This document shows, piece by piece, positions 58,988-64,000 of a stretch of 64,000 bases of DNA. Under the pieces are notes generated by a model. It did not search any database. It worked only from the letters and a program-made list of their open reading frames with translations, and was not told the DNA's origin. The translations under genes were made by a program, and so were the position numbers. This DNA comes from Gnetum montanum. Its lineage: Eukaryota > Streptophyta > Gnetopsida > Gnetales > Gnetaceae. How positions within the stretch are numbered: position 1 is the first letter of the stretch; each line of letters opens with the position of its first letter. The stretch covers positions 185,142 through 249,141 of the forward strand of contig MNCI01003452.1 of NCBI GenBank assembly GCA_015680685.1, written 5' to 3'.

Positions 58988-59580
58988 ATGAAGAAACTAG
59001 GCTTTTATGGAGATGGAGAATATGCTTTAATTGAAGGTCTTAAACATATTAGGGTAAATTTTAGCATATATCAATTGTTACAGATTGGAGATAATCAAAG
59101 AAAGGCTTTAGAGTTCATTAAAGGTAAAAATAGAGTTGAAGAGTCAGAGTTAACCTATGTGTTCAACAATGACAAGAAAACAAAAGCTAGCTATGATTGT
59201 ACTCCTAACAGGGAAGCCCCTCCTTTTCTTTTGATAATGAAGTTAAAGGACAAGTATCTTCACAATTGTTTAGTTGATTCTAGAGCTACATCCATTATTA
59301 TGCTTTTATCTATATGCAAAAAAACTTGGTTTGATTCCTAAAAAATCAAATAAAATGATCATACAAAAGTAGAGTGAAAATTGTGGGTCAATTACCAAAT
59401 GTTCTATTAGAAATTACTTTAGAACCTTGCATCAAAAGTACAGTAACTATTCAATTAGTAGATATACTAGACATAGTATATCTTTTATTGAGTAGAAGTT
59501 GGAGTAAAAATTTCTGAAGTTACATATCAATAGTACTCACATATGTGGATACCTTGAAAAGGAGAGCTAAATCAAATAGA
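58988..59580 (+). pseudogene. Element T aspartic protease region
   Basis: Frame 58988-59341 includes APPFLLIMKLKDKYLHNCLV followed by DSRATSIIMLLSICKK, where the catalytic Asp-Ser-Gly reads Asp-Ser-Arg. After a TAA and a frame change, GQLPNVLLEITLEPCIKS and IVYLLLSRSWSKNF match the end of Tat-type proteases ('YxxLLSRxWxxxLGG'). The archaeal-type RNase H follows about 120 bp later. Confidence 0.68.
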
Positions 59581-59689
59581 CATTTATAGTGAGCATTTGA
59601 TGAATGAAAACATTACTTCAAATGAAAAGAATAAAGTTGTTGAAAAAAGATCTTTTGAAACTAGAAGTTGATAATTTGAAAAAAGAAGA

Positions 59690-60105
59690 ATCTCAAGATG
59701 AGAGCAAATGGGAACTATACTTTCATGGTTCTTATAATTGCAAAGGTGTAGAAGCTGGAGTAGTTCTAGTAAAAGATGATTTCCTAAAAATACTCAAGGT
59801 AATTCATCTATCTTTTCCTTGTATTAACAACAAGGATGAACATAAAGCTCTAAGTATTGGAATTAAAACAACATTGGAAAAATAAATCAAGGTAATTACC
59901 ATAAAAGAAGACTCAAGATTAGTCTGTGAACAAGTTAAAGGTAATTATGTAGTAAAGAGCTCATTTGTGTGATCTTATAAATAGTTTATCTGCAAAATTC
60001 TGGACTAGTTTCATTACTACCAAATAGAACATATAGGTAAAAGGGATAATAATATAGTAGATGACTTAGCAAAGGTAGCTTCATCATTAGATGCAAAAAA
60101 GATAA
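59690..60105 (+). pseudogene. Element T archaeal-type RNase H (upstream of RT)
   Basis: Second RNase H of Tat-type elements. SKWELYFHGSYNCKGVEAGV and VLVKDDFLKILKV match 'WxLYFDGSxxxxGxGAGVVLxxP', with the first catalytic Asp replaced by His. NNKDEHKALSIGIKTTLEK carries the Glu ('NNxAEYEALIxGL'). KEDSRLVCEQVKGNY carries the Asp ('GDSxLVxxQVxGxY'), and NNIVDDLAKVASSLD the last Asp. A TAA at 59883 and later stops break it. It lies between protease and RT, while the group's usual place is between gypsy RNase H and integrase. Confidence 0.75.
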
Positions 60106-60539
60106 AAAGTTATGAAGGTGTAATGATCAAGAATGAACATTAGCCATCAATACCAGATAACATAAAGCATTTACAAGTATTTGAAGATGATGATTAATTT
60201 CTTAGATTCTTAAGGAACAAATACGAATTTTAAGGTCAAATCATACCTAAAATAGTATCAAGGTTTAAGAATAATGCTATTCCTAAAAGGGTGATTGATT
60301 ATGGACATGAGTTAGCAAAAAATTGCTTACCAAAAAGATATATAGAATCTAGATGATCAAGCGTATGAAGTAGTAAATTTTGAATCTACTGAGATGCCAC
60401 AAATCTTAAATTTCACAAAGGAAATACATTCAATTTTCAAGAAAAATCTATTATTACTCTTAAAAATAATTTGGAAAATTTTGCTTGGTCTTATGATGAT
60501 CTTAAGACTTGTAGACAAGATGTGATGACACATAAAATA

Positions 60540-61900
60540 CCTTTAACAGAATGTTGCAAGATAGTTAAATAAAAATAAATGAAATTTAATACATCATTTG
60601 AGCTAGAAATGGAAGCTAAGATCAAGAAGTTATTGCAAACCTAAATTATATATTTAGTTCAATATTTGACATGGCTTGCTAACCTTGTGCTTGTAAGAAA
60701 GAAGAATGGCAATATTAGAGTTTGTGTGGATTTTAGAAATTTGAATGAAGCCTTTGAAAAAGATAAATAGCCACTTCCTAGAATTGATGAAATGTTGATC
60801 AGATTATTAGGTTGTCAAGTATATTCTTTCTTAGATGGTTTTTAGGATATAATCAAATCATGATAGGTAAGGGTGATAGATATAAAATGACATTTATCAC
60901 CAAATGGGGAACTTTCACTTACCAAGGAATGTAATTTGGATTGTTAAATGTTGGAGCTAATTTTTAAACAGCAATGGATTTAGCCTTTAAGGGCTTAATA
61001 GGTGAGTTTGTTGTGGTTTATTTGGATGATATCAATATCTTTTCAAAAAGGAAGGAAGATCATACTAATCATCTTCAATAAGCTTTGATAGATGTCATGG
61101 GTATAGTATTTTATTAAATCCTAAGAAATGTATCTTTGGGGTTAAATATGGAAGTTTACTAGGTCATGTAATATGTCAAGAAGGAATTGCTATAGGTAAC
61201 TTCCAAACTTAAGTAGTACAAAATATCGAACATCCCATTAGTAAAAAGTATCTTAGATCTTTCTTTGGAAAAATAGATTTTGTTAAGAAATTTACTCTAG
61301 ATTTACTGAAATTACTAAACCTTTGATCCATATGCCAAAGAAAAATGTTCTAGAAGAGAAAGCACCAAGATTAAAGAAACCTTTATTAGAAATTAAGAAA
61401 GCCATTCAAGAAGCTCCTTACTTGGTAAAGCCAAAATTGAAGGAATAATTCTAGTTAGATGCTTTTGCTTCAAATGATTCAGTTGCTATTTTAACTCAAA
61501 AAGATTAAAGTCAAGATGAACCAATCAGATTTTTTGGATATCAATTGAAAGGTTTCAAATTAAATTATTCATACTTAGAGAAACAAGCATTCACAACTAT
61601 TAAGAGAATTCAGTATTTCAAGTATTATTTAGAAAGATCATTAGTTCACATTATGCTAATTGAGCCTGTAGTTAAATAATTCTTAGCCAAAAATGAAATT
61701 GGATTGAAGAGAGAAAAGTGGCTCATAAAGCTTCAAGGTTTTAGATTTTCATTAGAAATATGTAGAACCATTAAAGAAATGGGATTAACCAAGTTAATGG
61801 CTAGAGAAGATGAAGTATGTGTGCTAAAGACTCATGAAAGAAATTGGTATGATGAGATTTTAGAATTCCTGAATACACAAGATTTCAAATAACTAAACTA
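60540..61900 (+). pseudogene. Element T reverse transcriptase and gypsy-type RNase H
   Basis: RT: LVRKKNGNIRVCVDFRNLNE, PLPRIDEMLIRLLGCQVYSF with LDGF (first Asp), MTFITKWGTFTYQG, VVVYLDDINIFSKRKEDHTN (Asp pair intact, about 61015-61065). Then about 61480-61890 RNase H: ILTQKD, EPIRFFGYQLKGFKLNYS, YLEKQAFTTIKRIQYFKYYL (Glu) and LIKLQGFRFSLEICRTIKEM. Frameshift near 60845 (after LDGF) and several TAG/TAA stops. Confidence 0.78.
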
Positions 61901-61924
61901 CAAGTCAAAAGAGAGCTTTCTTTA

Positions 61925-62940
61925 AAAGAGCGAATAAATTTTTGGTGAAAGATGGAATTTTATACAAAATTGATTTCAAAAGGATTTTGTTGGAATGTGT
62001 TCAAAATGATCAAATTGGTCCTATTCTAGAACAATTCTATGACCATTCTAATTTATTCTATGAATCTCCTAAGTCCACTATGAAACATATACTTCCTTAT
62101 GGTTTTTATTGGTCTACTATAGATCAAGATAACAGTTTGAAAATTCAAAGATGTTCCAAATGTCAAATTCATGGATCAAAAATCAAAAAAGCTAAAGCCC
62201 AATTAAAATAGGTAATTGCAAATAGACCATTTCAACAATGGGACTTAGATTTTATTGGTACAATTACTCATTTGATAGTAGGACATAAGTTTATTCTCAT
62301 AACTACTAATGAATTTACTAAATGATCCTAAGCAAAGGCTCTAAGGAAAAGTTTAGCATAAAACATGATTAGGTTCTTGGAAGATTAGATTGTAAGTCAT
62401 TTTGGTCTACTTGAGGTGTTGGTATCCAATAATGGACCTACTTTTCAATTTGAAGAGTTTATAACATGGGCATCAAAAAAATCCATCTTTCTTTTTTTCT
62501 CATTAAATTATTATCCTCAAGGAAATGTCTTAGCTAAATCTACAAATAAAAAGCTTATTTCCTACATTAAGAAGTCAATGGATGGAAATCCAAGAAATTG
62601 GATTGATTACTCACAATTTGCATTATGGATTGATCGTATTAGATTTAAGAAGGCTCTTGGAACATCAACGCTCTTGGAATATCAACTTATAACTTAGTCT
62701 ATGGTTTACCTGCAAGAATTATGAACACGATTATAAGTTTGGCCTCAGATTTTATACAAAAGTATAGTGAGAAAACTGATAAAGATAGAAGTTTCATGAC
62801 CTTGCTCATCAAAAGAGAATCTAAAATGGATAAAGCTAAAAAAAATTTACTAAAGAATTCTTCTCAAGTTAAAAGGTCATTTTATATAAAGGCTTTGAAA
62901 AGAACTTTTAAAGTTAGTGACATTGTGAGAGATGTCCTAG
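61925..62940 (+). pseudogene. Element T integrase, 3'-truncated
   Basis: FLVKDGILYKIDFKRILLEC, then YDHSNLFYESPKSTMKHI and CSKCQIHGSKIKKAKAQL (zinc-finger His and Cys pairs). Core: FQQWDLDFIGTITHLIVG (Asp), LLEVLVSNNGPTFQFEEFIT (Asp changed to Asn in the 'SDNGxxF' motif), NYYPQGNVLAKSTNKKLISY (Glu changed to Ala-Lys). C-terminal FKVSDIV is the last element-like segment before the break. Catalytically dead. Confidence 0.78.
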
Positions 62941-63444
62941 ATGGTGGTTCTCTTGGGCTCTCCCCATGGTTCGGGGGACATGGAACACTTTGAGGCATCC
63001 TTGGGTGGCTCTCAAGTGTTACAAAACCCACCTTGGCTTGGTGGTACCAAGCTAGCAATAGGACACCCTCCTGTTGCAACTCTCTTCTCTAAGTCCTCTT
63101 CCTTCCCTCTTCTCTGCGGAGAACTACATGGCCCTGATTCTATGGTGGTCGTAGATATGTAGGCAGCCAAGACTGGATAGTTTTGGTGTGGTGCCATGCC
63201 ACACCTTGTACCAGATCATGAGGGATCTAGGGGTGAGTTACCTTACCTTGTAGGTGCATTGTCTCCCCTTCCATCGATGTGGTCTACAAGGTTGTGTGTG
63301 TGCTTGTTTGTTTGGTTCTCTTCTGCTTGTACTCGTAAGATGCTTGCTTGTTTGAGGCGTATTCCCCAGGTATTCTGCCCCAGATCCATTAGATCTTTGT
63401 GAAATCCTTGGGGTGCTGGGCAACTTCGGGGCAACGTTGTTACA
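62924..63444. repeat. Candidate LTR of another element (tentative)
   Basis: From about 62924 (TGTGAGAGATG) base composition switches from very AT-rich to balanced. At 63444 the stretch ends GTTGTTACA, giving TGT...ACA ends, and is followed two bases later by TGGCATCGAAG, which faintly resembles a TGGTATCAGAG-type primer site. The partner LTR would lie outside the window, so this is a guess. Confidence 0.25.
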
Positions 63445-64000
63445 AATGGCATCGAAGTTGTACAGTTTTAGTTATTTGGTAAAAGTTTCTCGCTAAGTGG
63501 GTATCAAGGCTTGTGGTTTGTGAGGTTTCCAATAGAAACTAGCTAACCCCATTCTCAACTTTTGTTAACCACTACCTTGGAGGGTGGTCTTGTGCTAAAG
63601 CTCTCTTTAGCAAACCAAATGTTATGGGATCATGTCAAGGTAGTTGTTAAGGCCTTAGCCCATCCTGGTTTAGAGAAATGATAGCGTCTTGGTGTTGTGC
63701 TCCCCTTGTTTACTTGTGGTTGGACTAGTTGTGAGTGTATGTGATATGGTTGAGAGGAGTTCTACTGGCAACTCAGGAATTTTGTTGCTTAAGGAGCTCC
63801 CATCTCAGGTCTCTAGTGTTTCATCTGGGATGAATTGGACCTAGTCTTCGTTTCAGTTTCCACCCAGATGACATGTTTCGAGATGGCATTTGTTGAATCG
63901 TGTAGGATAGGATATCCTTGACACTCCCACTCACCCTAGATACAGTGAGTATGGGAAAATACAAATGGGAACAAGATGGTTCCCATGTACCTTAGGATGG
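63445..64000. other. End of window, unassigned
   Basis: Balanced composition, no domain in the frames available. Would be the 5' leader of the candidate element if the LTR call is right. Confidence 0.3.

Larger units (their letters stand above)
57574..62940 (+). mobile_element. T: decayed Tat-like Ty3/gypsy element
   Basis: A strongly AT-rich element read on the + strand: gag (57.57-58.86 kb), protease (59.2), an archaeal-type RNase H (59.7-60.1), RT (60.6-61.2), gypsy-type RNase H (61.4-61.9) and integrase (61.9-62.9). A second RNase H of this kind is a hallmark of the Tat group. Stops are frequent and frameshifts present throughout. Its 3' end is missing at about 62.93 kb, where composition changes sharply. 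Confidence 0.78.

Noticed and set aside
1-64000. CRISPR arrays, tRNA or rRNA genes, bacterial-type operons
   Set aside because: No regularly spaced repeats, no tRNA cloverleaf or rRNA signature seen; splice sites and plant retroelements show a plant nuclear origin.

Overview
This is nuclear DNA of a plant, most likely a seed plant with a large, repeat-rich genome (a gymnosperm would fit; this is inference). Four exons of one host gene lie on the + strand at 1483-1593, 1800-1958, 39117-39260 and 39395-39550. They encode consecutive pieces of a drug/metabolite-transporter-superfamily nucleotide-sugar transporter of the SLC35D / plant UDP-GlcNAc-transporter type. Exons 2 and 3 of the window join in phase 0 with no protein missing, so they are separated by an intron of about 37 kb. 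Almost everything else is nested, decayed retrotransposons.

Inside the intron, in order: a GC-rich L1-like LINE (about 4.55-11.06 kb, +) with ORF1 (DUF4283 plus CCHC knuckle), endonuclease, reverse transcriptase, zf-RVT and an extra downstream module; a decayed minus-strand element carrying the same extra module (about 12.7-14.8 and 28.04-28.12 kb); an Athila-like Ty3/gypsy element 'R1' inserted into it (14779-28036, perfect 5-bp target duplication GTCTA); a minus-strand LINE RT remnant (about 29.4-31.5 kb); and a minus-strand gypsy element 'R3' (31616-37768) whose right LTR was later hit by a solo LTR 'S' (36545-37567). Downstream of the exons lie a minus-strand chromovirus 'C' (about 41.7-54.2 kb) split by 'R2' (43066-51868), a sister of R1 that has gag and the extra ORF but no pol, and then a decayed Tat-like gypsy element 'T' (about 57.6-62.9 kb), possibly cut on its right by another LTR.

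The most interesting structure is shared by R1 and R2. Between pol (or gag in R2) and the 3' LTR, both carry a spacer with a conserved 16-residue reading-frame block, an internal TATA box preceded by the same sequence motifs as that element's own LTR, an internal copy of the polypurine-tract motif, an AG acceptor abutting an ATG, and a ~930-945-codon ORF with a 'putative plant transposon protein'-like domain, a long coiled coil and a shared Pro-rich C-terminus ending in PPPPGT(T/V). Related domain plus coiled-coil modules also follow the RT of the + strand LINE and sit in the minus-strand remnant. R2 has lost protease, RT, RNase H and integrase, yet keeps gag, both promoters and this ORF, which suggests a non-autonomous partner for R1-like elements.

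All mobile-element genes are broken. In-frame stops are mainly TAG, with TGA second, as expected from deamination of methylated CAG and CGA/TGG sites. R1 pol keeps a single frame over 3.6 kb with nine substitution stops and no frameshift. No tRNA, rRNA or CRISPR array was recognised. Two places contain ambiguous bases (8065; 47507-47519), and long G runs may be sequencing artefacts.
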